Shown here: piece by piece, positions 10,291 through 21,288 of the stretch
How the letters are laid out: each line of letters begins with the position of its first letter
Position numbering within the stretch: position 1 is the first letter of the stretch
NCBI GenBank assembly: GCA_029945375.1
Contig: CM057058.1
Location: 930,001 to 994,000 of the forward strand
Origin: Agaricus subrufescens
Lineage: Eukaryota; Basidiomycota; Agaricomycetes; Agaricales; Agaricaceae
DNA length: 64,000 bases
Direction: 5' to 3'
The notes under the pieces: generated by a model
The model's database searches: none
What the model was told of the DNA's origin: nothing
The model's input: only the letters and a program-made list of their open reading frames with translations
Translations under genes and position numbers: made by a program

Positions 10291-10988
10291 CTATGGTCTC
10301 TAACAATCTATTCTGAGGTGCCAAGTCAGTGGATTGACTATATGGGACAAAGATCACATACCCATTCCTCAATTACTGTTTCACAGTTTTCCTTCACAAC
10401 TCGACCATTCTCTTCAACCCTCCACCACTCATCATACATCTCATTCAACAACCCATCTACCTCTGATATCTGGTTGATGAGCCCTTCACAGACTTCTAAA
10501 TGGTCCACAAGGGAGGCAACATGTTCACGGAAATGCACTTCCTGGCTATGCATGACAGAGTGATCAATCAGCACAAACCAGTCATAGAACTGTTCTGGTG
10601 ACTGAACAGGCACTTTTGGGTGTAGTACATGAGTCTGAGAGCTCCTTGGCATTATATTAGGTGTGGTCAGACATGATGAAGGTGAAGCAGATGCCAGTAA
10701 TCTGAGGTGGGACAACAGAGTACCTGGACGAGAATTGTACACCCCAGATTCTTCTTGTGTAATAAACTAATTGGACTAAGCAATGACAAGATATGATGTA
10801 GTCCAAGGACATACACACAAGGGGAGTGGTATTTTCTCATTAGCAATTTTCAAGGCATTGATGCTTCTGAGCTCAAGATCACCCAAGGGTGCCTTCTCCT
10901 CCCATTCCTTGAGACTGATTGACTTTTGGGCAGGTGTTGTGGCTAGTGCTGGGGGTCACTGTGCTTGTGTTGAACAAGAAGAAGTCAT
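10291..10988 (-). pseudogene. COG3/Sec34-like pseudogene, 5' part
   Basis: Starts at ATG 10988 (MTSSCSTQAQ, then an in-frame TGA). The first exon contains SLKEWEEKAPLGDLELRSIN and ALKIANEKIPLPL; a likely intron follows at GTGTGTATG. The next exon gives SPEQFYDWFVLIDHSVMHSQ, EVHFREHVASLVDHLEVCEG and EVDGLLNEMYDEWWRVEENG. This pattern (FYDWF, a helix with HYREH-like residues, a CEGLL/CDELL turn, then CE..IEE) is the N-terminal Sec34 region as I know it. A 52-55 nt intron (GTATGT...CTCAG) precedes NRLLET, which joins the sequence beyond the chromovirus in frame once one CTATG copy is removed. The region is almost free of CpG. Confidence 0.75.
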
Positions 10989-11369
10989 GGGTTGAGTAAA
11001 GACATTGTGGGAATATATCCCCCGATATATATAAATATACATATACCCATCAACCCACTTCTCTACTGATTGTTTACAACCTCTTTGGTGGATTGCTGAA
11101 TGGGTCAACTACAATCCAACCTGAAGCAGTGTTTCGACAGGTAGAAACCATAAGTGATGGAATTTAGATGTTTAGGGCAGACTTGTGAACGACATGCTTA
11201 TTACACCATAGTACCTCGTAGGCCTAAGTATACATATCTACAGTGGCTCAAAAAACTGTCCCAATGTTTTGAGGTTTTCAACTATTTCAGTTATGGCGCC
11301 ATGGGAACATCACAAAACATTATGTAATAATAATATATAGTAGCGACCATCATACAAGCTCACACATAC
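10989..11369. other. Gap: AT-rich spacer and a Tc1/mariner-like end fragment
   Basis: No gene seen. From 11239 there is TACAGTGGCTCAAAAAACTG, then TCCCAATGTTTTG, resembling the end of the element at 11505 (TACAGTGGGAGACAAAACTG). About 50 bp on, GGGAACATCACAAAACATT is a partial inverted match. It could be a tiny relic or end fragment of a related element lying in the former intron 3 of the broken membrane protein gene. No fourth exon of that gene was found here. Confidence 0.45.
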
Positions 11370-11504
11370 CTGGCTTGAACCAGCAATAGCAATCATGGCC
11401 AGAGCAAACATTGTCCTGCCACTTCCTAGCCCAAGTGAAATAGCCATCGTTATAGCTACCGGCACAGTGATGATGGCAAACTGCAATAAAAGGTTCATGA
11501 TATA

Positions 11505-11869
11505 CAGTGGGAGACAAAACTGTTCCAATGTTTTGTACCTTCACAAAGAATGCTATATACCAGTGCACATAAAATGTTTAAATTCCTGAGAATAATTATG
11601 AATATACCTTAGTATCTAAGCTACCAATGTGTGATGTTATGTGGTTGTACAGCCATTATTGGTTATTATATAATACTTTTAAGTCAGAGCATCATTGGAA
11701 CAGTTTTGTCCCTGTGAATTGAAAATACAGAATTGGCTACTTATCAAGGCAGAGGATGCTATTTTCTGGCTATCAAAGCTACAAATGGTAACTTTGGTAT
11801 TGATGCCATCAATATCTAATCAGATTCTGCTGATATGATATCAGAATCCATCTATATGCTACTCTAAAG
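11505..11869 (+). repeat. Left inverted repeat arm
   Basis: Begins CAGTGGGAGACAAAACTGTT and ends TGCTACTCTAAAG; pairs with 13082-12718 with few mismatches. Confidence 0.88.
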
Positions 11870-12717
11870 ATTAGATACTTTATTAAGTAGTAAATATTTA
11901 ATCTCTAGCTTATTATTACAATGTATTCAAGGTTTGTGATGTAATTTATATTAGAACAATTATCTAAGTGCAATAATATATTGTATTATGTAATCTATGC
12001 CATTTAAAGACTTATTTGCTGACATAAATATAATCATCCTTAGGTAGCAATATACTTTCATCTATTTTTTGCACACAAACAACCCACTTGCTGGAAAGCT
12101 GACTGTTCAAATTAATGCTATGAATGTTAGTGCTTATGTAACAATCAATCAAAGAGCAAATAAAAGCTTTGACCTTCCTCCACAAGCCTGTATCTACATA
12201 AGTGTATAGTAGACTTTAGAGAGCATCTGTGAAAGTGCATCAGGGCTTGTTTCTGATGACTAATCAAGATACAAATAGGCTCAGGATGTTGAGAATGATA
12301 GATTATAATCATATGTAACTGAAAACAATACACTGATGAAAGGGTAAGAGCTTTAGAAGCAGAGGGTAAAAAGTGCTAATGTGTATAAATGAAAAAAATT
12401 GTAACCTAAGATTGCATAGAAGGTGCAAGAGCTCAAATAACTACTAAACATGAACTGTTATTGAATGTCAATCTTTTCAGATATATTTTGGAATTTTCCC
12501 ATGATTCAATCCTAGAGTATCATAGGTAGAATATATCAAGTACAAGCCTAACAAATGTGATATAGCAGCAAATCAACTTTAAAATAGTATGGATTACTTA
12601 AGATTAGATACTGTGGAGCTCAACCAGCCTCTTAATATGAGTTTTGCCAAAATACAGTAAATAAATATCAATAGTGAGGTAAAAGTTAATGAATTTCTAC
12701 CTAATAGATTATTACAC

Positions 12718-13082
12718 CTTTAGAATAGCATATAGATGGATTCTGATATCATATCAGCAGAATCTGATCAGATATTGATGGCATCAATACCAAAGCTACC
12801 ATTTGTAGCTTTGATAGCCAGAAAATAGCATCCTCTGCCTTGATAAGTAGCCAATTCTGTATTTTCAATTCACAGGGACAAAACTGTTCCAATGATACTC
12901 TGACTTAAAAGTATTATATAATAACCAATAATAGCTGTACAACCACATAACATCACACATTGGTAGCTTAGATACTAAGGTATATTCATAATTATTCTCA
13001 GGAATTTAAACATTTTATGTGCACTGGTATATAGCATTCTTTGTGAAGGTACAAAACATTGGAACAGTTTTGTCCCCCACTG
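12718..13082 (-). repeat. Right inverted repeat arm
   Basis: Begins CTTTAGAATAGCA and ends TTTTGTCCCCCACTG; reverse complement of the left arm, same 365 bp length. Confidence 0.88.
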
Positions 13083-13133
13083 TAGCATTCTTTGTGAAGG
13101 TACAAAACATTGGAACAGTTTTGTCCTCCACTG
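13032..13133. repeat. 51 bp tandem duplication of the transposon end
   Basis: TAGCATTCTTTGTGAAGG through CCACTG occurs at 13032-13082 and again at 13083-13133, differing by one base. The unit starts with the TA that would flank an element end, so the second copy looks like a re-used terminus. Confidence 0.9.
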
Positions 13134-13937
13134 TAGCGATACCGAAACAGAGCTACTTGTATGCCATAGCTCACCACTTCTGCCCAGTGATGCATGTACA
13201 GACATAAGCAAATGAATATTGATATATATATATTGATCGTGGCATTTGATGCAAAGGTAGCAGTGGAGAGAGTGCCAAGCAAGCTGAACTGACTTGGATT
13301 CCCATCAGTAATGACCAGCATGGCAATTCCTGCAGCTGGTTTAATTCTCTGCTCTCAGTCATGAATGGTGAAGAAAAAATATTAGCTTAGAGACACACCC
13401 TGATTGAATGCCCAAAAGCAACCTGGAATGACCCAAAATATATGATGCAAACGGTGAGCTTCGAATTCTAGGCATTGCTGGAGCACATAACAGTGCCATA
13501 TCTTCAAGAAAGGTGGAGCAATTCAACAAACGGTGTAGGAACTTCAATTTTGCAACATCACTCACAAAAAGCTCATCTGTCATAGTAAAAACCAGCATGG
13601 GAAACAGACTCATTGGAACGACTAGCATCTGATAAAGCCCCTCGTACGCCTCCCCATAGGACTGAGCATGAAAGATAGCAATGACATGAGGGAACAAGAG
13701 AAATGTAAACTGGAGGCCAAGAATCAGTATCACAACGATAATGATATGAGTTTGCATGAAAATCTTCTGCCTGCCAATTGGTTCCTTTTCTTCCAACAAA
13801 AGGCAGAGGCACATGATTCCAAGCACAATAAGTCCCCTAGTGAACAGTGAACAGACTGAGATGCCCACAGACATGATGAGGCCGGTGTGATCAATGAGAT
13901 ACAAATCTTCGAAAGTGAGGTTGGCAGCGGGTAGCAT

Positions 13938-15271
13938 GAGGAAAACCTGGGCGAGGTCACTGTTCAACCCATTATAAACGCTGCGTCAGTACTGCAGATT
14001 TGGATATAAGCCTGAATAAAGGTGTTCTGGGAATTGGTGCTTCTGTAGAATTGCGCCACTCATGGGTCATGACATTTATGAAACGGGTTTTTCATTCTAC
14101 ATCAAATCTCCTACTCACCTGTGTCCCGTGTTCTGATTTCGGACTTAGTCGTCCATGCCCCAGAATGACTCTCGGTGCGGATCAGAGACCTACGAAGCTG
14201 TTTTATCTGTTGTCTATTATTGCACTCGAGCTGTCGGACAAAATTGGATTTACAGATCTATGACCCCAAAAATAAGGAAGAAATTGAAGGCTTTACTCTC
14301 CGACTCCGAAAACATAACGGAGATGATGATTAAATCTCTCCTCACAACCAAAATCACGACGTGAAACAAAACCTTACCCGTGAATCACAAAAGGAAGGTG
14401 ATGAAAAGGGTATGATACGTACTCTCTGACCAATACTTCGACAGTGGCCTGAATTGAATCTTATGGCGTCGGGGACAGCTGGTATGTTCTTGTTGATTCT
14501 CAAAGAGACAGGGTTATCAGAGCTCGGGGAGCATGGTTTTTGAGTCCCTCCCAGGCCTCAGCGTTGTCACCGAGTAAGGATGCGATTCACATGTATCTAT
14601 TTCTCTTGCATCACCGGCGTTACCACCTGGCAATGCTATTGTCCAACCCCTAAAGATGAGTCAACATATGCGTCTTGTGTAAAAACTCGGCTACGTGAGT
14701 GGTAGGGTTCGAGCGTGTGTTGATGCTTGTTCATTGATGAAGCCGGTGGGAGCGGGGGTTGGAGCGGTGGACGCACAAGAAAATGGTGGTTTAGCTAAGA
14801 TAGGAACGCCTACCTTTTCCTGTCCTTCCTCGAGTATGGCCGCTATCAACGAGGGGTCACTTGATTATCACTGAACCCTGAAGAAGGCTTTTTCAAAGTC
14901 AGGCGAGAAAGTGTAGTTTCAGTAGCTCAGATATAGCAAACATGGGGAAATGTGCGGCAGTGAACAAGCCTTCCATGTGTCCGGGTCTAATATTAAGTAT
15001 AATTGTAAATTACGAAGGTTCTTAGGCGGAAGTTTACAACGGGATGTTCTGACACTGTCGCAGCAGTACACAGTGACTATGACAAGTATACAAAATAGAT
15101 ATCAGATAGGTAGAATAAGGTCTCATGTTATCCTACGCCAATGTCGTCTGACCAGAAGGCGGGAAACTCAGAGCTTCAGTAATCCATGTCGCATGAGAAG
15201 GAGCGAAGTAAAAGTAGACGCAAGTCACAGCATCCAAGAAGCGGCCTAGTAATATTACAAGGAAGTACTTG
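13938..15271. other. Intergenic, upstream of the split membrane protein gene
   Basis: No gene supported. The octamer TTTATAAT (minus strand, 13978-13971) stands 34 bp before the ATG at 13937, as at 18660-18653 for the paralogue. The 300 bp beyond it is recognisably similar to 18.7-19.15 kb, so gene and promoter were duplicated together. 14.4-15.27 kb shows nothing clear. Confidence 0.5.
13971..13978 (-). promoter_or_regulatory. TATA-like box shared by the paralogous membrane protein genes
   Basis: TTTATAAT in the shared context TTTATAATG, conserved at 18660-18653 while flanking bases have changed. The ATG inside TATAATG is unlikely to be the start, because in this gene it is soon followed by TGA (ATG-GGT-TGA). 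Confidence 0.45.
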
Positions 15272-16497
15272 TCAGGGCATACTAGAAATTGGTAGTGCTT
15301 CCGATGCCTGTTGTGTAGGAGGATTACCACCATGTCCATCAACTTCTCCGGATCGTATTGTGGTCCGATTACCATGATTCCAACGCAAAACACTGATATT
15401 ATGCTGACTCCCTTGTGACCTGTACGCCAATCCGTTGGCGACCCGATATTGCACAAGGAGGTAGGAAATTATCTGGATAGCTTTCAACACATAACATCGA
15501 CATCAATCTCATGGCAAACTTACTTCGATATAGAGTGCAGACCATCCAAAGAGGGGTAATACAGCGGTGTTCCAGGTTATTGTAGTAATCAACAACCATA
15601 TAGATTCCAAAGCGTATGATTCAATGAGCATCGAAACAATGCCCATATATCCATGAGACCCCTCGACTTTCCCTAGCAAGATTTTGACATTAGTTACTGT
15701 ATAATTCACCAACATTTTCATATTTCCCTACCAATTAACTTTCTTTGCTGCCAATGTTGAAAAGCGAGATACAGGGATATCGATAGGGTGCAAAGCACTG
15801 TGATGACTCCTTGAATTGCATACCCGACTTGTGCCGTTTTGTCTAGATTCAGTTGATTAAATTCTGCTATTGGTAATGTGCGTTGAAGTATGAGGACCGT
15901 CAACCGTAATGCTAGGAGGGCATGATTGATGTTGTAGAGCAAGGCGCATGCTGGGGATCACTTACCGGTGAAAGCCAAGAAAGAGAGCAAGGGCAATATG
16001 ATGACAAACTTATTATATGTAGTAGCACCCCAAACAACCCATACACGCCAAATCTGTCCTCGAGTTCAGCCTGGGTGTAAGGCATACGGCAAAGAAATGA
16101 AACAATGTACCTGAATTGCCGATGTTGAGGTATCAACTATTAACTGACATAAGAACAAAGCTACTACGGGCGCCGTACGAATGGTTGAGTTTTCATAGGA
16201 GTATGGGCCTCCAGGGTAGTTGCTATGTTTGATGTAGGCATCTTGAGCAACCCAGCTATTTCCGATCAGAAAGTACAGCCCACAGAGCATTACAATGCTA
16301 CTGTATCCAAGCATGAATCGTGCCTGCCTTTTCCTGTCTTCACCCCGAAGTCGAGGAGATAGGGAGTGAGCGTATAGACAGAACAGAGTGAACGCAATGC
16401 CATAGAGGGTACCGGACATAGTTGTGGAAGTGACAAATGAAAGTTGTGTTGCGAGGAGTAGTTCACCTTCTAGCGGTACCGCAGTGCTGTTATCCAT
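15272..16497 (-). CDS. Seven-helix membrane protein (334 aa), function unknown
   Basis: Five exons: 16497-16111, 16053-15966, 15911-15732, 15672-15524, 15472-15272; introns 51-59 nt, all GT-AG. The exons sum to 1005 nt, an exact multiple of three, ending in TGA at 15274-15272. The N-terminus is MDNSTAVPLEGELLLATQLS, with a glycosylation-type NST. Seven hydrophobic segments: GTLYGIAFTLFCLY, SSIVMLCGLYFLIG, APVVALFLCQLIVD, FVIILPLLSFLAF, GVITVLCTLSISLYLAF, ESIWLLITTIT, and WSALYIEIISYLLV. IWRVWVVWG after helix 3 is common in fungal seven-helix proteins. The C-tail (about 60 aa) is polar. It looks like a receptor-type plasma membrane protein; no ligand can be inferred. Distantly similar in layout, not sequence, to the pair at 11370 and 17449. 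Confidence 0.82.
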
Positions 16498-17448
16498 AAC
16501 ACCTTCAGACCCAAGGGGAGGAATGCGCTGAAATTTGTTCCTAACTTGACAGTATCATATATACCTTTCTGAAAGTATCAAATTCTATTTTACAAGCAGC
16601 AATAAATCAGCGCATCACAATCATGATGCTATGTCCGTTACTGGACTCAAGCGGACAGGCCGATATCAATGGCGCCCTCGCCTCACCAGCTTACAAGAAC
16701 AAGTTCGTAGTAACGAAGGTGAAGAAGAATAAGCTTGACTCAGATAGTATCCCCCAGACCGATCTTGTGATAGCTACCTTTGTGATCGATTCTAACATAA
16801 ACCCAACAATTCTACACAAACTCATCTGTAAATCTACATAAACCTTTCACTTGGTTTCAATCCACTACCATACAAACTACCGATGAGAGACCATCTGACT
16901 ACCGTCTGTGAGATCACAATCATGATGTTACATTTGTTATACTGAGTTAAAAAGGATGGAGAGATATCGAATGCGTCTTCCCCTCACCGGTCACCTTGGA
17001 TCCTGATGAACTGATATTGATTGTGCCTTTCGCCTACTAAGTTCTATTCTCGTCATTAAATGGTTTAGTACTTATGAAGATGTAGGGGAGCTGGACTCAG
17101 ATAGTATCACCCATTGAACTGGCTCCTAAGCTAACAACTAGCTTTGTGCTTTATCCTAACACATGCCAATCAGTTCTACTGTGGAGTGAAGCTCTCCATT
17201 CGCTTGATAACGACCTGTTATTAGACTTTTCGTGTGACATTGATAGCGTGTAAAACACCAACTTAACGACGACATGGTAACCGGTGAAGACCGTAAAGAT
17301 GGAGGGTTTTCGACCAACACACAGATTATAACACAAAGATCAAAACATATCCTCTATTAGTACAACACAGCATCTATAATGATCATACACAAATGTAAAT
17401 TCTACAAATGATATATTATATTCAATTTTAACTGATCATGTTTATCGC
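16498..17448. other. Intergenic with a diverged direct repeat
   Basis: No gene seen. 16619-16830 and 16917-17165 share phrases in the same order (TCATGATG..., GACTCAGATAGTATC, TTATCCTAACA-like), so this is an old ~300 bp direct duplication. Confidence 0.4.
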
Positions 17449-18615
17449 CTAGCCAACATTACTATCACCAGGCTTGACAACCTTGCGTCCACCCTCTCTC
17501 AAACTAAGCTCATAAGCACTCGCCGTCACCGGCACAAGCTTAATACTCTCCACCTGCGCATCCACAACCGTCCTCGCTCTAAGTACCTGGTGTATCATCA
17601 AAACCGACGTAAACGCCTGCCAAGGATAAAGAACCATCATAAGCCAAACCAATTCACACCTCAAAGCAAAAACGAACAACACACACCTGACTCGATCCAG
17701 CAATAGGAATCATAGCCAACGCAAACGTCGTCCTCCCCATCCCCAACCCAAGCGCAACAGCCGTCGTAATCGCAATCGGCACCGTAACAGCCGCAAACTG
17801 CACCAACAAATTCGTAATACACCTATACCTAAACGACATAACCTGAACACCATAATCCTTAACTGCATTCCTATGATGCGCGTGCAGACACAAACAAATA
17901 AATATCGTCGCATATATACTTATAGCGGCGTTTGATGCAAAAGTGGCTGCGCTCAATGCGCCTAGGAGGTGAAATTGATCAGGATTCCCCGAGTCGATGA
18001 CAATTATGGTGATCCCCGCAACTTTTTGATTTTTTTGGTTAGATGATTAGGGAGTAACTAGAAATGGTTACTGGAAAGGGTACTCACCAAGATTGCATAC
18101 CCAAAAACAGCCTGGGATAATCCAAAAGATGTGATGCCAACACTCGGCTTCGAAGCCTAGGCATTGATGTAGTATATAGCATCGCCATATCTTCACAAAA
18201 AGGCCGATCAATAAAAAGTGTAGTAAGTGCGGTTAAATCATACACTCACAAAAAGCCCATCAGTTACCGTAAAAACCAAGAGGGGAAACAGGTCCATGGG
18301 AATTCGTAACGTCCGATGAAATCTCTCGTTTGCTTCTTCGTAGGATTGAGCGTGGAAGATGGCGATAGAGTGAGGAGACAAGAGATATGTAAGTTGGAGA
18401 CCGAGATCGAGTAACACGACTGCCGCGATGTAGATCTGCAAAACAATCTTCTGCCTGCGAAACCGTTTCTTCTCTTGAGATAAGAGGCAAAGAGATAGAG
18501 CTCCCAAGACCATAAGACCGCCGGTGAATAGCGAGCTGATGGAAATGCCGGCGGATACTACGAGTCCTGCATGGTCCGTGCGATACAGGTCTTCAAACGT
18601 GAGATTGGTGGACAT
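17449..18615 (-). CDS. Seven-helix membrane protein (323 aa), intact paralogue
   Basis: Four exons: 18615-18250, 18190-18088, 18021-17687, 17616-17449; introns 59, 66 and 70 nt. Exons sum to 972 nt, divisible by three. Start chosen at ATG 18615 (MSTNLTFEDLYRTDHAG) to match the paralogue; the ATG at 18654 lies inside the TATA-like box. Helices include LVVSAGISISSLFTGGLMVL, IYIAAVVLLDLGLQLTYLL, LFPLLVFTVTDGLF, IFWIIPGCFWVCNL, AATFASNAAISIYATIFICL, VQFAAVTVPIAITTAVALGL and FALAMIPIAGSSQAF: seven. N-terminal NLT could be glycosylated. The exon borders match the split gene at 11370-13937. CpG content is normal, unlike its broken sister. Function unknown; receptor-like. Confidence 0.85.
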
Positions 18616-20013
18616 GCCAGGTAAGTGGCGCCCCCCAGCGCTCCCCTTGATCATTATAAATGCTACGTCGGTCTCACATCAGGCGTTATCATCGCTGGAG
18701 AATGAGTCTGAATGTAAGCTTGAGTAAATGGGTATTCTGGAAAACTTTTACCGTAGAACACCGTATAATTTGGGGCGCTGAGTCGTGTAATGGTTATGAA
18801 ATTTTTGATTCCTAGTCCGCTTCAATCGTCCCATTGCCATTAGTCCCGTATCCCGATGTCGGAGTTGGGCATTTGGGCCCAGTGACTCGCGTAGATGATG
18901 GGCCATTGATGATTTGGTTCGTCTATCATTGTTCCTAAACGACCTGACGCGCTCGAGGAATTGACAGAAAGCGAATGAGGATGGAGGATATTCTTGTTTT
19001 ATATATTGAACGAGTCGGATCATTGGAGCCAGGTAATTAAGGGCCCGCCGAGAGTTCGAAGAATCCACTTATCAACTCCGAAGGAAACCGTTACCAATAT
19101 GATGAAATCCTGATGAAATCTCTCCTCACAACACATATCACAAAGGTGAAACGAGCGCTTCTGAATTGGAAAGAAAAAAAGAAGGCAAAAAAGGACCCCT
19201 AGCTAGAGAATGTTTCGCGAGTTAATTTGTCTCGGGCCGAGCGTCGGGAGTCATGGTATACCCTTCAAGGTTCCTCGGGATAGTCGGTAGAGCTGGGAAA
19301 AATGATCTCTAATCTTCTCTGCCAGAAGCGCGCAGTAGCGTCATGACGAATACCCAAACCGCCAAAACTGGCGCACGATCAGGGCGGCATAAGCGGGTTG
19401 ATGCGGACAAGAGCGCGCGGGAGCTAACAGTGGATGGCATATTACAGTAGAGAACCTTTGCTGTACTTTTCAGTAGTATTTTAGTAGCACTTGAGCGTAT
19501 GGGTCGTCCTTCGAGATATGAGTCAAGCCGGCCACTGTGACAATTGTAGGGTAGTGTGAATCGAGTCAAGGTTTGACGATGGATGTCCGCACCTGCGATT
19601 GACGTCGAGTGAGTACATGTCCTCCGTTTTCATGAAGGAGGAGACAGAGCGAGCGATCAAAGCGTTGACCGGCAGAAAGAGCTACACGTGATACGACTGG
19701 GACCGACTAGCCAATTATTTGCTATTCTAACAGCATACAATGGGAGAGGTATATCGACGGGGTATTAACAGACTAAGTATGCATCTAAACAACAAGGGTT
19801 CAAGTAAGCTTAGTATACAAGCCGAACAGATCAGCAAATGTCATTGATATCAGAGAGGCAGCCAATGAGCGGGCCCGTCTTCCAATCGTCGGGATCGCAG
19901 CGCCCGGACGATACCCGGTGATCGGATAAAGACCTGACCCACAGGCGACGAATATAGGTGCGTGCGCGCAGGCCCTGCGCGGCGGGGAGGCGGAGATCGC
20001 AGGAGCGAAATGG
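18616..20013. other. Intergenic
   Basis: Promoter of the membrane protein gene (TTTATAAT at 18660-18653) and about 450 bp similar to 13.98-14.35 kb. From 19.2 to 20.0 kb I see no gene or repeat. Confidence 0.5.
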
Positions 20014-21288
20014 TCAGAGAGGGGTCGCGGGCTTCATGGCGACATCCACGGGCGCTGAAGGCCTCATCACCTCGCGTAGCATGCTGTCCAATCTGGTCTG
20101 CAGCTCCTCCACATGGATCCTCAGCAATCGGTTCTCCTCGCGGAGTTGCAGTGACTCCTCGTTCATCGCACTGTACAGCCGGTGCTCAGCCCGTTCACGC
20201 CGCATCAGCTCCCTCTCCCGCTGGATTTCACTTCGCTCGCGTATGAGATGGTCGTACTCAGACCGGAGGGAGTCACGCTCGGCCTGGATGTGGTTCTGGA
20301 GCTCGGTGTTGAAGAGCTGGACGAGGTGGTCGGCGGCCTTGGGGATGGGGTGGGGCGGCGCGATGGGGGGCAGGGCGGGGGACTGGGCCGGAGGGAGTGG
20401 CGGTGGCGGCGGGGGCGGCGGGGCGCGGTCCGGGGCGGGAAAGTGGGAGGCGGGGCGGGCGGGCATGGGGGGCGAGGGCAGGCGTCTGGGCTGTGATGGG
20501 ATCGGGTGGTTGCTGGATCTCATCCCGGGGTCATACGGCCTGTATCGCGGCTTCTCGTCCCGGAACCGGCTGTTCCTCCTCCGCTCCTGCGTCCGCCCCC
20601 GCTTCTCGTCCTCCTCGCCGCCCCCCAGCCGTTCGCGCTCAGCCACGTCCGCCAGATCGCTCAGGCTCAGATAATTCCGTCGTCCACGGCCGGCACTCTC
20701 GGCAGCCCCATCCGGTCGTGACGGCAAAATGGTCCGTCCGGTCCGAGGTGACTTGTCCCCACTTCCCTCTTCTCCCCCTAACCCTCTCCCCCCTTCAATC
20801 AGATCAACTGGATGTAAGACGGGTGTCATACACGGCGTAGGCGGAAGCTGCGGTAGTTTAGGGGTACCTTCGTCTTCGTCCATAGATACCGCCTTCGCCC
20901 TCACTTCTACCTTCCCACTCGGCAATATCGGATCGAGTTCCACAGGCTCCAATTTGTATTCAAACTTTAGTTTTTTCGTCTGTTTCCCTGTCGCCGTAAG
21001 CGTGCGCATCGAGTTTAGGCCAGGTGTACTGCGATCGCTGCCGGCTGGCGTGTGTGGGCGTGATGACGATTCGGGGGTGATGATAATAGGTGTCAGGCCT
21101 CGTGCCAGGGCCTGCGTCTGGGTTTGGGGGGAATTATGACTAGGACTACTGAGCATAGATGGGGTGGGACTCTTTCTCTTCTGCGTGTACGAGGCGTCGA
21201 ATAGGATATTAGGGATATTGCCAGGACACGTCGGCAGCAATGGGAGCGGATCGAGTCGGACCGCCGGCGGAAGCCCTTTTGCTGACAT
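20014..21288 (-). CDS. Proline-rich protein with C-terminal coiled coil (424 aa)
   Basis: Single uninterrupted frame from ATG 21288 to the stop at 20014. Three parts: a Ser/Thr/Pro-rich N-terminal 200 residues with basic patches (TGKQTKKLKFEYKL); an Arg/Glu-rich middle (RNSRFRDEKPRYRPYDP) leading to a run of nine prolines near residue 300; and a helical C-terminus of about 100 residues with clear heptads (ERSEIQRERELMRRERAEHR, LQLREENRLLRIHVEEL). Coiled coil suggests self-association or a scaffold; low complexity suggests disorder. No family recognised. High GC and normal CpG show a normally maintained host gene. Confidence 0.72.
   Translation of the reverse strand: MSAKGLPPAVRLDPLPLLPTCPGNIPNILFDASYTQKRKSPTPSMLSSPSHNSPQTQTQALARGLTPIIITPESSSRPHTPAGSDRSTPGLNSMRTLTATGKQTKKLKFEYKLEPVELDPILPSGKVEVRAKAVSMDEDEGTPKLPQLPPTPCMTPVLHPVDLIEGGRGLGGEEGSGDKSPRTGRTILPSRPDGAAESAGRGRRNYLSLSDLADVAERERLGGGEEDEKRGRTQERRRNSRFRDEKPRYRPYDPGMRSSNHPIPSQPRRLPSPPMPARPASHFPAPDRAPPPPPPPPLPPAQSPALPPIAPPHPIPKAADHLVQLFNTELQNHIQAERDSLRSEYDHLIRERSEIQRERELMRRERAEHRLYSAMNEESLQLREENRLLRIHVEELQTRLDSMLREVMRPSAPVDVAMKPATPL

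Larger units (their letters stand above)
11505..13133. mobile_element. Tc1/mariner-type non-autonomous element with 365 bp inverted repeats
   Basis: 1629 bp, bounded by TA on both sides (11503-11504 and 13134-13135), with ends CAGTGGGAGACAAAACTG and its complement GTCC(C/T)CCACTG. Arms of exactly 365 bp each (11505-11869 and 12718-13082) are nearly perfect inverted copies. The 850 bp centre is AT-rich and has no long open frame, so a transposase must come from elsewhere. The right end is extended by a second copy of the terminal 51 bp. TA target, CAGTGG ends and the T-rich inner ends match Tc1/mariner superfamily habits. It splits exon 3 of the host gene. Confidence 0.88.
11370..13937 (-). 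pseudogene. Seven-helix membrane protein gene, split by a transposon
   Basis: Paralogue of the intact gene at 17449-18615. Exon 1 (13937-13566, from ATG 13937, MLPAANLTFEDLYLIDHTG), exon 2 (13501-13399, IWHCYVLQQCLEFEAH), exon 3 (13335-13136, AGIAMLVITDGNPSQFSLLG to ALFRYR). Exon 3 is then cut by the element at 11505-13133 and resumes at 11502-11370 (YIMNLLLQFAIITVPVAI to AIAGSSQ, donor GTATGT). Removing the element and one TA restores the paralogue's reading RYR-x-I-x-NLL. I do not find the last exon. Exons 2-3 have lost most CpG; exon 1 has not. Topology by analogy: seven hydrophobic segments. Confidence 0.8.
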
